Source: Meconema thalassinum | Lineage: Eukaryota > Arthropoda > Insecta > Orthoptera > Tettigoniidae | DNA length: 64,000 bases | Assembly (NCBI GenBank): GCA_946902985.2 | Contig: OX336396.1 | Location: 236,174,297-236,238,296 of the forward strand | Direction: 5' to 3' | Part shown: positions 23,090-36,466 of the stretch, piece by piece | Numbering within the stretch: position 1 is the first letter of the stretch | How the letters are laid out: every line of letters starts with the position of its first letter | Notes under the pieces: model-generated | Databases searched by the model: none | Told to the model about the DNA's origin: nothing | Seen by the model: only the letters and a program-made list of their open reading frames with translations | Made by a program: the position numbers and the translations under genes

Positions 23090-23640
23090 GATAGTTTTTG
23101 CACAAATATTAATCTATTGAAAAAGGGAGTGTTTTACAGATATTGTAGTTTATAATACGGAACTCATTTTATTAGAGGTTTTGTAGCTTCCACCAGTACT
23201 AGCCTAAACAAAGAATACGATATGCATTAACTAGATTAATAGACGCGACACCGCTCATAACCTTAAATTCCCTATAAATAGGCCAACTTGCGAGTAAATG
23301 CAATGTGCACAGCAGTAGATCATGAAAGGCTTGCCCAGTTCCCGGACCGCTTGATTCACAGACCAACACGTAATTTCATATGGATTCTGTTAAAATGAGT
23401 CATATTGATATGATAAATATCGCTTAAAACGATAATTTGGTAGCAAAAATATCTAACCCGTCTGGGATTTGAAACCGAGATCTCTAGATTCACAGTCAAT
23501 GACGTTAACCCCACGGCTATTTCGAACACACGAATTTTAGGTACAAGATAGTGACTTATATTCACGTACCAATAATACTGCATCACGGAATTAAGTTTCA
23601 TTTATATTTTGCTTGTTTCGATAATGTTCCTGCGTGAAAT
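23090..23640 (-). repeat. Repeat H, copy 1 (tRNA-like head)
   Basis: Inverted copy of 54240-54800. Both contain a tRNA-like segment (minus strand here, GCCGTGGGGTTAACG... and GGTTTCAAATCCC) followed by ACGATAATTTGGTAGC... and CGCGACACCGCTCATAACC. Possibly an old SINE or MITE; no coding capacity. Confidence 0.6.
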
Positions 23641-24324
23641 TGAGTTAAAAATGCCTTATGAATGAGCCCTCTTGTAAGTAAAGAAACTGTGTTCAGCGTT
23701 AGTTCATGAAGGCTTGCCTAGGTCCCGTATAAACACGATGATATATATTATATTGATGACTGCATTGCCGTTATGTGGGGTAATATTTGAATAGCCATTG
23801 TGCAGAAACATAACACCGGAATTGACGACTACTTACAATGTGTCATATTAAAGCATAAAATAATTTAAATACTGATACTGTACCCATTCGTCATCATATG
23901 GAACATGTGTTCGTATCCCAGCTAACTCACGGTCTTTCGAGGTATGGGACGTCCAACCCACTATGCGAGCACATATTCAGGATTTTAGTCTTTCGGGTGA
24001 CTACTCTACTTGAAAGAAACATCATATTCCTAAGTATAACATTTAATGGTAGTAATTCATGGCAAAACAAAACAAAGCACAAAAAATACTTTACACTTAT
24101 TTCCCACAACAAAAATCAAAATTATCTGTGAGTCTCTTGTCATCAAGATTGGTGCTCCACCGAACTCATGTCTATCCTAAACATGCAATTGTTGATACTC
24201 TTTGACATTTGCGAGTGTCCATATTGTTCTTCACGTGGCACATTTTAACACAAATTGGAATATCACAACACAACAAACACAAATTATATTTAAATGACAT
24301 TAAATCTGCAATTATGAAACATTT
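23641..24324. other. No recognised feature
   Basis: Part (23640-23740) is a diverged second copy of 23270-23345. The rest is AT-rich spacer. Confidence 0.45.
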
Positions 24325-24339
24325 ATCCATTTTACAGCA

Positions 24340-24669
24340 AGCCTCCGTGGCTTAGGCGGCAGCACGCCGGCCTCTCACCGCTGGGTCCGTGGTTCAAATC
24401 CCGGTCACTCCATGTGAGATCTGTGCTGGACAAAACGGAGGCAGACAGGTTTTTCTCCGGGTACTCCGGTTTTCCCTGTCGAAATTTCATTCCAGCAACA
24501 CTCTCCACTATCCTTTCATTTCATCTGTCATTCATTTGATCATTGCCCCAGAGGAGTGCGTCAGGCCTCGGCAGCCGGCACAGTTCATATCCTCGCCGCT
24601 AGATGGGGGCTTCATTCATTCCATTCCTGACCCAGTCGGAGACTGGAAGCAGGCTGTGGATTTTCATTC
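24340..24669 (+). mobile_element. SINE family A, full length, 12-bp TSD
   Basis: tRNA-like head GCCTCCGTGGCTTAGGCGGC with box B GGTTCAAATCCCGG; body and end as in the 19630-19960 copy. ATCCATTTTACA flanks it at 24325-24336 and 24670-24681. Confidence 0.93.
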
Positions 24670-24681
24670 ATCCATTTTACA

Positions 24682-27600
24682 CGGAACATTTACATTAAAT
24701 AACATTGATTCATTAGCTTATGCCTTGTTTAATAAGTGTTGTCCTTCCGCGCGAATCGTATTCTTTTCCCATAAGCTTCAAACGCTGAAGTGGTACGCTT
24801 TCCCATCCAAAATACACATAGATATAGATATTTTATAGCTTCACCATACAACGATTTTCTGGGTCTGGTCATAACATTATCGTTACAAACGTGTCATATC
24901 ATTCAAATTACGCAACCCGCATGAATAAATTAGTGTGAATTGGGTAAATACGCTTTACAAAAATGCTTCTATTTATTTGGGGCAGTTAATTTCTCCTCAG
25001 AGAATAACTGGGCCAAATGTTATCCGATTACTTCATTCCAACATTGCATATGTATGGAAATAGTGCATCTAATACAATTGATATCATCATATCAAGCATA
25101 TCTTAATTACTTTTCGAAATATCGAGATTATTCAGTGTCCCACTACAATCTTAAAATAAAAGGATCTGGTCTATTGATTTCCTTTCGTGCGGACAATGGA
25201 TTAGTCATGGGCTGTCCTATGCAAGATGGCTGCCGGGTTAGTGGATTATACCTGCTACCCCGCCTGACTCCCCGCACGGTCTAATGTTCACTCACCCTGA
25301 ATGGGTCGTGTCATTACGAATTGAGTCAATCTAATTATTTAATACCTACATTTAGAGTATTTAATGGGCTCATCTCGGCTCCTAATTACTATTCAAGGCA
25401 AGGGATAGATCACGAAATAGCTTTGCCGTTCTGTGGTCGACATCAGTGGCTTTGCGCGCGTCTCAGATGAGTTTCACTGTTATCTCACTGGACGGGCATG
25501 CATATAACAAGAGGAAATCAACGTTTCCTACACGAAGAACCATTTGTCTTACCTCTAAGGGCAGATCAATTAATATATCGGCCTACCTAGGGTGTCTAGC
25601 AGTTATCCCTGGTGGCGAAGACTCTGCTAACAGTGGATACAGACAGACTCTGTCCCAACTCTGTTGCGAATACACATGTATGCTCTAAGGCAATACTATA
25701 TCGTAGCTTCGAAGATTTAGCCGACTAGATTCGACAACGTGCGAACTATTTTCGGATGATCCCCGCAACTTATTGACGTAAATCTCTTGATTCTACGTTA
25801 CATGCTCGTTGATCGCGGCTCATACAATATTTCTTACAGATGACTCAATTCTTAAAGCATTCACGTCCTCTATACATTTACTCATAAGCCAAAGTTCTAC
25901 GTAGCTCCAAAACAAATATAAATTTACTGGCATACATTACCTATCTTAATGGCTCTCCAATATAACCCTGTAGAACATACCATAATAAAACATTTATTTA
26001 ACATTTCAATGACACTGAAAAGCTCTCTTTATCTCGATATTTATCTTTCTTTCTTACTTTTCACAATAACACAGTATTCTTACGCTAGATATGACACACT
26101 TTTCACGTACTATAGGCCTGACAAGCCGATTTATAAATTTATTATTGTTACCGACCCCAGATTATTATTATTATTTAACGTTACCGTTACTTTCATCAAT
26201 GTCTTACGCCTAAATGGCCGTACGCATGTCATCCTCAAAGCCATATTCTTACCAAAATACGAGGGATGTGATCTCGTACACAAATGACTGTTAATTCTTA
26301 ATCGTTGAGGGAATGCTTCGTTGTATGGTGAGCTATTAAATCATATCAACATATTAAATTTGTACTCACTTTCATCCTAGCTGGGTTAGTCCAGCATGCC
26401 AGGCCCTTCGCCTGCCATAATGCTTGTTTTAAGCCATCATGATATTTTTCACACGACACATTGCATACACTTTACACATGGTAATTATATTTTTCACTAC
26501 TGGCATTTTCACTTTAACACAATACATATTCTTTTACCGTATAAACATAAACACTTTTAAAGATCACTGTAATATAACTTTATACAATTTTCACACACGG
26601 ATCCTCGATCGGATTACCACTATCGCCTGACCTCAGAGATGCGATGCAGCTAACTCCTGACAACCGCTGGTCTCCTTGAAAGTATATCTTGCGTGTGTGT
26701 TTTCGTCTCCCGTCACCTACAGTTTATGTCTCCTCTACTATAAGTTGTTCAATCCTAGGTCACAACTACTTGTGATGCCTCCCAGGCTCCCATAAGTGTA
26801 GTGTTCACTACAATAGTATGTTATTTTACCCATGATAACACTTCCTGTGGTTAAGTTCATTGTCCGTAAACATCATCCTAAATTATCTCTACGCTGTACT
26901 GATTCTATACTCGCATATACTGTTGCTTATACATCTGATGTAGACTAATTATTATATGATGCAGAATTACTGTTATTAAGCTGCATGATGCACCTTTCAT
27001 TGTTCACTGCTAGTTCATTTGAGCGTCAATACTTTATAAATTCCGCGCACTTTCTTGCGTGATCCGACAGCGTGTTACCACACGAGTTGAGTCAAGACGA
27101 ACTGACTCTCCGCTCGAGCTTCCCCCATATAAAGCTTCCTGATGAAAAGTAGTTCACTGGATTTCCAGGAGCGAATCTCTTCTTAAAATAATACATTTTC
27201 AGACAAAGTGAAGTATGATCCTTATTCGTCTATTCATGGAGGTTCCAAATTCACTCGCGTGCAGGCAATTGCTTCGGCCAATTAATTATAATTAATTGCT
27301 TTCTTCCACGGCGTCATGATGCTACCCCGGTTCTTCCCCCATGGCTCCATTACAAATCCTGCCTCTGCCGCGGATTAGGTCTGTGCATAGGTTCCTTTAT
27401 AGATGCAGGCTTTAATTTAGGCGTGAGGACACTCCTAAATTATCTTTCCTAGAATACATGCATCTGGGTGTAAATTTCATCTCATTTCATTGCTCCATTC
27501 GGCCGTAATTAATTAATTTCTGTGGGCGACCACCCCCACTTCGCTTCTCTGCCTTGTTGAAGGGGGATTTTCTTAGTCGTTAATCACGGCCTTCACCCTC

Positions 27601-27929
27601 CAGCCACGCCGAAAGTAGTGCATAGGCGTCACGTCTACTCCACCCACTTTCAACTTCGCTTTGTCAATTGTCAAGCTGGCTCGCTTTCTTGAGCTCTTAG
27701 CATCTTAAACGTACATAGGCTTGTATTTTCTGCAATAATCCGCCTTTAAAGCTATAATATTCCCGTTCTGGCCGTGAAATCATGCTGTTATAATTATATG
27801 CAGTTATAACTCATTGTTCCTTGGGTTCACTGTGGCTGTTCCCCCTCAGAGATCAATGATTCGATTCTTCGCAGAATCATGGGCCTGGTCATTTTGTGAT
27901 AAAGACCCCAGTTCGATGCTAGTCAGCCG
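24682..27929. other. 3.2 kb without recognised gene or repeat
   Basis: Longest stretch with no known element. ORFs reach only ~114 residues and carry no family motif. A TATAAAG at about 27127 follows a GC-richer patch but has no gene downstream. Could be unique host sequence or an unrecognised element. Confidence 0.45.
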
Positions 27930-28180
27930 TGTCCAATTGTGCACAATACGAAGACTTCGACTATGTGTCATGTGCTTTGTGTTCGATCAGTTGACACCAG
28001 AGTTCGCTTGAGCGTTTACCGTCAAAATGAAAGTGTTCAGCAATGCGATCCAGCTGGCAGTGCGTGTTACACTTCCGTTCGATCCACCACATGCCAGCTG
28101 GATCGTCCGATACACTTCCGTCGCATATTTCAAAATCATTTCCACAAATATCCAGCAACCGCGTGGAAAGACGTTACACA
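27930..28180 (+). repeat. Repeat J, copy 1 (short form)
   Basis: CGAAGACTTCGA, CCAGAGTTCGC, GATCCAGCTGGCAGTGCG and AATATCCAGCAACCG occur in the same order on the minus strand of 53695-54230. Here only one ~60-bp minisatellite unit is present. Confidence 0.65.
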
Positions 28181-28977
28181 TCAAAAATAGGCCTATGAGA
28201 TCACCTTTCATCCGTGTGAGTATCACCCCCCCCCCCCCTCTGATAAGTTCTAATCGGCTGGTGGATTTCAATGAACTCGGTAGAGTTATAGTACTATTTT
28301 GGCCAACCCTGACCATGCCCTTCAAATTTTATTACGTGTCAAAAATCCAACATGGCGGCGACGCGGAATTTAAATATTCAAATGGATGTATCTCGCGATT
28401 TGACCATCCGAGCGCAGTGAAACTTGGTACGGTATATGATTATATACATTTTAATCCTCTGGCATCTAAATCATTTAAATGATTTTAATAACCACAAGAT
28501 GGCGCCTGATCGAAATTTTGAAATCTTGATTATATTTCTTGTGTCCTAATCATGCGATTGAAGTTTGAACAAGACACCTACACAATAATCTTCATGTAAT
28601 AGTACATAACTCTAAGGCCTATATATAATATCCAACATGGTGACCATCCGAAATATTTAGACGGTTCTCAATATCCACGAATCTATTATTTATTTATGTA
28701 TTTATTTATTTATTTATTTATTTTTCAGATGGCGTTTAGTGCCGGGAGTGTCCGAGGACATGTTCGGCTTTCCAGAGGCTGTAGCTACTTCAAGAGGACA
28801 CCCATAGGGTGAGCTGAAAGTTCCGTTCAATTTCTAGTAGTTCCATCTTTCGCTACAATATGTCAATGATACCTAGGAGCGAACGTTAGAACTTTGCTAG
28901 AGCAATAAAACTGAATATGTGTATATTGATAGAAGCAATTAACATAGGCTATTTAGTTCTTCACAGAACTACTTGTT
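28181..28977 (-). mobile_element. Element E (copy E7), interrupted
   Basis: Left end CAAAAATAGGCCTATGAGATCAC, right end AGTTCTTCACAGAACTACTTGT. Monomers with ATGGCGGCGACGCGG or ATGGCGCCTG lie at 28352 and 28500. A fragment with (TTTA)n and GCCGGGAGTGTCCGAGGACA (28689-28905) interrupts the last monomer. Confidence 0.75.
28689..28905. repeat. Inserted repeat fragment, also at 61224-61400
   Basis: TTTAGTGCCGGGAGTGTCCG, TAGGGTGAGCT and AAGTTCCGTTCAATTTC are shared with 61240-61400, there attached to a SINE E. Begins with a (TTTA)n run. Confidence 0.65.
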
Positions 28978-29460
28978 GTACATAAAAGCGTGTTATTTTG
29001 TGTTAAATAATATCTAACATAATATCTTATGTGATATTTATTTCAGGTTACAGTAAGCCTACTTGTTTTCCCACGAAAGAGGACTAAATGGACACTATTT
29101 GTGTTGACCGACTCGAAAGCTATCTTTAATTAATTAATTTACACACAATACAAGGGGAGGTAGAAACGTTGGTTACCGTACTAAGAAACTTGGAACGCGG
29201 CATATCAACCCAAAACACCAAAGTTAACAACACCACTGAATATATATAATTTTAACTCTTTATATCTCAAAATATTTTTGAAGATCTTTTATTTGTATTT
29301 ATTTTAATTTAATTTTAATTGTTTTACCCTAATATTAATTATTATTAATTTTAGTTTTTGTATTTTTACATTTTAATGTTCTTAAAATTAAAATTATAAA
29401 AGAATGGAATTTTAATTTTTATAAGCTTATTTATTTTAATTCAAATTTTATTTTATTTTT
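28978..29460. other. Very AT-rich spacer
   Basis: Runs of TTTTAATT; no feature recognised. Confidence 0.5.
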
Positions 29461-30976
29461 TAGCCTATTTTCATTTTATGAAAAAAAAATAGGCTTATGA
29501 GATCACCTTTTGTCCGTGCGTCTGTCTGTGTGTGCGTGTGTGTATGTGATTCGTGTGTGTGTCTGCCCCTATTCAAATCTAAACGGCTGGAGCGATTTCA
29601 ATGAAACTCGGTAAAATCATAACACCATTCAGGCCAACCCCGACCGTGCCCTTCAAATTTTATTGTCTCTCACCAATCCAACATGGCGGCTGTGCGAAAT
29701 ATTTCACCAGCATTCAGTATCTCCAAAACTATTACCGATATCGCCCTGAAATTCTGTGTGGTGATAAAGGGCACTACTAGAAGTTCACCTATGGGACTTT
29801 CAAAAACCTGGTGACTACAAAACCAAGATGGCGGCCAAGCGACGTTGAGACTTGTAAATTGACTTTTCTCTCGATTTAACCATCCAAACGTAATGAAACT
29901 TGGTACAGTAAATGTTTTACACATTGTATTGCACTGGAGTCTAATTTACTTCAATTTTTTACATAACCTCAAAATGCCTGCTGTGCGAAATATTTCACTG
30001 ACATTCTATATCTCCGAAACTATTACAGATATCACCCTGAAATTTTTTACGGTGATAAAGGGTACTGATGCAAGTTTATCTATGTAACGTTCATAAACCT
30101 GTAAAGTACAAAACAAACATGGCGGGCAAGCGAATTTGAAATATTTTAATAGACTTTTCTCGTGATTTAACTCTCTGAGCGCAGTCAAATGTGGTACAGC
30201 AAATGATTGTGCATATTGTAATGCACTGACATCTAATTTAGTTCAATTGTTTACATAACCTGAAGATGGCGGCTGTGCAAAATTTTAAAATTAAGTTTTT
30301 AATTCTTGTGTCGTAATCATGCGATCGAAGTGAAAGTTTGAATAATGAACCTAGGCAATAATTTTCCTTGAATGGTACATAATTCTATGGCCTATACATA
30401 TAACAATCCAAAATGGCGAGCATCCGAAATATTTTGACGGTTCTCAATATCTACGAATCTTTTACAGCAATCAAACTGAAATTGTTTATGTTCATAGAAG
30501 CTACGGCCATAAATTCACCTATATGACTTTCAGTAACCTGGTGAGCACAAATCCAACATGGCGGCGACGCGAATTATAAATATTTAAATGGACGTTTCTC
30601 GCGATTTAAGCATCCGAGTGCAGTGAAACTTTGCACGTTAAATGCTTATACAAATTTTAATCCTCTGGCCTCTAATTTATTTCAATTGTTTTCATAACCA
30701 CAAGATGGCAGCTGTGCGAAATTTTAAAATCTCGTTTTTACTTCTTCTGTCCTAATCATGCGATTGAAGACTGAATACCACACGTACACAATAATCTTCA
30801 TGTAATAGTACATAAATAAAAATCCAACCTGGCGACCATCTGAAATATTTAGACGGTTCTCAATATTTACGAATCTATCACAACAATCAAACTGAAATTT
30901 TTGATGTTGATAGAGGCAGTTAAAATGAGTAGGATATATGAAAATAGGCTGTATAGTTCTTCACGGAACTACTTGT
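29461..30976 (-). mobile_element. Element E (copy E6), uninterrupted
   Basis: Left end TAGCCTATTTTCATTTTATG with AAAATAGGCTTATGAGATC forms the hairpin; right end is TTCTTCACGGAACTACTTGT. Monomers headed by (A)ATGGCGG-like motifs at about 29680, 29822, 29970, 30116, 30264, 30410, 30555, 30702 and 30828 give a ~145-bp period, with alternate monomers most similar (290-bp dimer). No coding potential. Confidence 0.85.
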
Positions 30977-31261
30977 TTTTATATTATTTAACTTTTTATT
31001 GTTCTAAAGGATATAAAAGTAGCCAACTATACTTTTAATTTTTATGTGCTAATTTATGTTTAATTATAATTTGATTAGGCCTACCAATTTTTAAGCTTTA
31101 TAATTTTAGTTGCTTGTATTAAAAAGGGAATTCATGAACTTTAGATCAAGTAGATAAAGAGATAATATTTCAAATTGGTTTTCAGTAATATTATCACTTG
31201 CAAAATAAAATTTGTTGGTATATGGCTGAAAGATCCAGCCATCATCATCATTGACAATAGC

Positions 31262-31830
31262 TGTTTTTTAAGAAAGGGCCGGCTTTTTAAAGTCCGTAGT
31301 TAGTGCGCACGCCACAACAAGCGTGCGCGCTACCTCCCAGCATCCTTTGCGAACAAGCAGGCGTCAGTCGCAGCTGTGTAGCTAACCTGTACGCTGAACT
31401 GTGCATCTTTACATTGTTGAAGATTATTGATTCGCCCGCCGCGTGTGTGGTACGATCTGTGATACGTCTTTTGAGTGCAAGAAACATGTCGGCTGCAGAC
31501 ATTCATCGTCAGCTTTGTGAGGTGTATGGTGATAATGCAATGGCGGAAGGTAAAGTGCAAAAATGGGTACGCGAATTCAAAAGTGGCCGTGAAAATGTTC
31601 ATGGAGATGAACGCTCAGGTCTTTGATCACAGACGACTTGGTGACTGCAATTGACACGAAAATTCACGAGGACCGAAGATTCATGATAACCACTCTATCA
31701 ATGGATTTTCCTCAAGTGTGAATTTTTGGTTGTCAGAAGAGGCGGCAAACTTTTATGCAGAGGGATTTCAGAACTTAGTTTTAAGGTATGACAAGTGCCT
31801 AAATAAACAAGGCAACTATGTAGAAAAATA
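31262..31830 (+). pseudogene. Internally deleted mariner transposase
   Basis: From 31485 the plus strand reads MSAADIHRQLCEVYG, then GKVQKWVREFKSGRENVHGD, the mariner N-terminal HTH that binds the inverted repeats. A frameshift near 31622 leads into SLITDDLVTAIDTKIHEDRR. After about 31715 the frame jumps to the family's C-terminus: FWLSEEAANFYAEGFQNL and RYDKCLNKQGNYVEK, then stop. About 200 residues with the DDD/DDE catalytic core are missing. It is therefore a deletion derivative that could only move with help. I could not define its terminal inverted repeats with confidence. Confidence 0.8.
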
Positions 31831-32350
31831 GAGGAAGGTATGAAAAACCTAAAAATAAATGTGGTTTTAAAATAAAATATTCAGTTAATTTAAAAACAAG
31901 ATGTTCAGTAAAGAACATATAGCCTACTTTCTCCTAAATGCATGGGTATTGTTATAACTCTTTGTCCTTTTCAGGGAGTATAATTGAATGTTGGTTGTAG
32001 TAGCTTGTTGAAATACAACGTGCTATAGGGATATTAAACATGAATATGAGGTGCCCTTTGCTAGTGCTACCTCTGTAAAAAAAATCATTCAATTCGGTTT
32101 CACCGTGTTTGAATTGATCTGGGGAATGGATTTGCACACATACATGGCCGCTATTTGCAAACTATTGGGCTGATGACCTTGTAGTCAGTCATAAGATGCT
32201 TTCCACAAAAAGGCATGTTGTTGCAAAATCCGGTAGAGATCAAATTATTAGGATGGTCGAAATTTGATTTAAGCTTTTAACATTTGGCCGTTTCCGTCAA
32301 GATGGCGGCGATATAAAACATGACACTGAGGTGCCTTTTGCTAGTGCTAC

Positions 32351-35300
32351 TGTCCCCGATATCCGGATAGTAGGCTGTCAGATATCCGCCCCCTCAATCG
32401 GATTGCCAATAATCAATCGCACCGGCACAGCTACATCAATGAAAATGGCACTGACAGATACTATCGAGATTAGAGCACAGTAGTTAACAAGAAATTATTG
32501 TGGAACACACCAAAATATACGGGGGTTCATACTTACCCTTTACTTACCTTTTAAATTTATCTCGGGGATGGGTTGTCAACTGGATCACTTAAAGTATGCC
32601 CTCACAATAACCTCCACCATGATATTTAAAATGAACCATAACGAAGACAAGAAACTTTAAACTGCACAATAATTTATTTCACATAAAGAATGAATTTAAC
32701 AAAAATAAAACAACAAAATAAACGTGGCAATCAGAAGCCATTGACCACATAACCATGTCCTCCTGTAGGACTTGTATACTCTACATACAATGTTTCAGCT
32801 TTCTCAAGCTCAAAATAACGTAAAAATAATAATGCACTTGGAATGGAAACGGGATTTGGGATGAGACACATATAGCAATTGTTTTGCGTGTTTATACACA
32901 TCACATTTTATTTATAGCCACAAGGCTATTATGGAGACGTCCTTGGCCTCTATCATACAGTTTTCTGGCCAGTGGACCCACCTGTCCGTTCAACTCCAGC
33001 ATATGCCAGTCACATCAGAGCCTAGCTCTCTTTCAAAACACGTTAAATGTCCACATCTCAACTGAAATATTATCACGCAAATCTTTTAAATGCTCCATTC
33101 AAATCTCAATGGATTACTCTAATAATCCCAAATCATGATTAATTTTTTAACCCATTTGCTTAATTAGCGTTGTTTAGAGTATAATAACAAAACTCTTAAT
33201 GTTAATAACAAAAGTTCATTAATTATTTATAACAATAATAAATTGTTTATAACAATGTCAAACGACAGTTGAAAATTTTATACACGCCTCTATTAATCCC
33301 TTTCATTTCAAATTATTATCAAAGATATTTACATAATTATTTACAATATTTTGGTCACCCCAAGTGAGATCTGTGCTGGACAAAACGGAGGCAGACAGGT
33401 TTTTCTCCGGGTACTCCGGTTTTCCCTGTCACTATTTCATTCCGGCAACACTCTCCACTATCATTTCATTTCATCTGTCATTCATTTAATCATTGCCCCA
33501 GAGGAGTGCGACAGGCTTCGGCAGCCGGCACACTTCATATCCTCGCCGCTAGATGGGGGCTTCATTCATTCCATTCCTGACCCGGTCGGAGACTGGAAGC
33601 AGGCAGTGGATTTTCATTTTCATTTACAATATTTATATTGTTTATATTATTTATACAAGAAATACATTAAACCACACGTTTATCCGGTTGATAATTACTT
33701 AAATCGTGTTGATATAATCGACCAATGAAGGTTAGTTATATTTAAATGTTAGATTCAGGTTTAATAAGGTTTAATAATTATTATTATTTGTGACGGTAAC
33801 CTCCATTCAACATCTTCATCTCAAATTATTTAACACTCTTGTTAATTTTAACAGTATCTTCATATGAATAACTTTCAAAGAACCAGGACAATACATTCAG
33901 CGGAAAAATACTTCGCTCAAAACGCACAAAATTGCACAAAAATTGGCCCAGAATTCATCATATATCTCAATATATATGGCATCAAAATCTTCCACAATAC
34001 ATACAAAAACCTCCACTTATAAATTCATCAACTTCATTAACATTACTGTGGGAATCTCCTTCATTTATTCAAGGGCATTATTCATCAGCGACTTTTACAC
34101 GTCCACTGAACTAACGATTAATCCATTGTTCCTCTTTAAAAATTCTTATATTCATCAATTGTATTAATGACTGTTATTATTTAACCTTTGTGGGTTCCAT
34201 TCATGAATCGATATGAAGTAAAAATTTGCCAATCACAAATAAATTTAATAGCAAATACGATTAGACACCCCTCCCTGGTCTATCAAAATTGAGATTAATA
34301 TCTTCAAAGTAACGCAGTATAAAAATACTATCTTCAATCAAAGTTCATCTAAACTGCATAAATAGTCGAATAGAATACAATTAGACTGTGGAATGCAAAC
34401 ATTATTGTTCCAATCTAGAATTGAGAAAAACTCCTATCAAATGTTCATTACTATAGTGTATTCAATAAATCGTAATCAAAGTTCATATTTCATAAAATTG
34501 TCTATAATGCAATCATGTTCATAAGACGACTAGTATTTCAAAGATCGTCGATAACGAATTAGATTTTAACGCTCTAAAATCTTTTAATTATTCTTCTTTC
34601 TTGAGGATGACAGAAAATTGGTCAAAGTAATTTACTGAATAGAATTACTTTAATAAAATGACACGCTGTCTGAATTCAAATCTGCCATCGAAATCGTTAA
34701 CTTTACAGTCAAATCGTGACTACAAAAAATGCAAATTACTAAAAGAATCTTAATTATCAGTCTCAACTGATCCAAAATTATTTAAATATGCCACTGACAT
34801 AACAATGTCTCAATAAAACGTAGAAAAAGGCATAAATCATCGAAGTGTACTGAGTACAGAAATATCAAGCAAGAAAATGGGGCAAAAGATATGGGATAGA
34901 AAATATGGGAAAAATGGTTGCTCAGATATCGCATAAATAACTCAAATAATACAAGAAACGTTCACGACTACCTTATCTGTTGATTGAAGTTCTAGAGGAA
35001 AGTTTTCAAAGAAAACTGCTGTTGGTTCCATTTCACCAGCGTGAAGATGTGCTCCGACCTCGAACCTGGAATCAGCGCCCTCGGAGAATCAAACTGCTTC
35101 CTCCTCCGGAAATTGCACTGCTCCGTGTATATGAAAGACATCCTTCTGGCAAAACTCTTCTTTGTGAGCCGGGTCCACCCTGGCCTCTCTTGAAAGTTCC
35201 CTGAAGTTCTGGTCGCAATTCGCCATGAAGTTTATTGCAGTTATTTCCGCAGAAATATTCATAATTGTGGAGTATGATGATATTTCCACTGTCATTTGAT

Positions 35301-36466
35301 ATAATTCAGCGATGGATTCACGATGCATGAGTGTAGTTGGATGTTCACTACATGCTCGCTTTTGTAGAATGACGATTAACGAAGTTCCATGCTGCTATTT
35401 CACTCCATCGATATATGTCCCAATTGCATTAAAGCCTTAGCCTTCCATCTCAACTTCCGTTATAATCATTGAAAGCACTGCCAGATTATAATGTTCCATA
35501 GTAGAATGTATCGTTGTATCACCAAACGTATTCTTCAATATCACGGTTGCAATACACGTGTCAGCCGTAGTGTATAATGTGGTAATTTAAAAGTGCTTCT
35601 CAGGTGGCGAGAAAATCACTTTTGTCTGCAGTCTTAAAATGCCAATATCTTTCAAATTATAATCGTGAGATTGTTCAAATCTTCTACGCACCTCAATGTT
35701 GTACTGCCCAATTGAATTATAATAAAGGCAGAAGCCAACTCTTGATATATTATCTGGTGGAAACGTTAATGTGTGCGTTTCAACTTCGCCTAGTTTCAAA
35801 CACTGTAAAATGGAACTGCTCCGTGTTCGTTCGATGCGCCAGGCTTTAACCACACGCTAAAGATGACTTGCTTCACTTATTCACTCGAAAATGACTATAT
35901 GACATCAGAAATATATATGCGGTATGAGCGGTATGAGAGCTCTTCTCTCCTGTGCACGACCTTTTATCAACTTCTTAAGGGGCGTATCCATCCCTTCCAT
36001 AACTTGTTCCTCAGTCATTGCTAGAAGTTTTAACTTTGGCTATACTTGACGGATTTTCAAATTGCAAAAACTCGAAATTAATTTCTTCAAAATTCCAAAT
36101 CAATGCCATAACTGAAAATAGTTTTCCACAATTCTGCATGCCAAAAGTAATTAAATATCGTAGTTTCAGTAATCTCCGTCTTCCTTCCAAACTATCGTTC
36201 ATTGGTTCGAGTCTTTCCTCCAATAGCGTAACTTCTTCCTTAGCACAATACCTTGTTTCCTGCGACTGCGTCGTAAATCTAAGATCTTTCTCGAACAAAA
36301 TCATGACGTCACCAAGAATCTCAGCTCAACCAGCCTACTTGCATGAAGTCTACGTCATCCGTGCCTACGTCATGAATATACACGTCACAACTATGACATC
36401 CATAACTTTATTCATATATGCCAATACAGCCATCGTGGTCTCAATATAATTCAATTTACGGGGGCA
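32351..36466. mobile_element. 4.1-kb TG...CA insertion with 4-bp TSD
   Basis: Compared with E3 (CTAGTGCTACCTCTGTACC), copy E2 is broken after CTAC at 32350 and resumes with CTAC at 36467, so CTAC is duplicated. The insert begins TGTCCCCGATATCC and ends TTTACGGGGGCA: short inverted TGYCCCCG termini as in LTRs. No second LTR, RT or integrase is visible and ORFs are short, so it may be a large solo LTR, a non-autonomous LTR element, or a DNA element with 4-bp duplication. It contains a truncated SINE A and long AT-rich tracts. Confidence 0.72.
33352..33621 (+). mobile_element. 5'-truncated SINE A with 13-bp TSD
   Basis: Lacks the tRNA head; starts at GGTCACCCCAAGTGAGATC and keeps the full body and end. 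ATTTACAATATTT flanks it at 33339-33351 and 33622-33634. Confidence 0.9.

Noticed and set aside
24389..24838. 149-residue ORF (MVQIPVTPCEICAGQ...)
   Set aside because: It reads through SINE A; similar frames occur in every copy (19605, 33351, 52442) and break at the SINE end. Repeat shadow, not a gene.
27100..27140. TATA-like promoter (CATATAAAG)
   Set aside because: No gene or recognisable transcript follows; single weak motif in AT-rich DNA.
28027..28482. 151-residue plus-strand ORF
   Set aside because: Spans the junction of repeat J and element E7; no domain motif.
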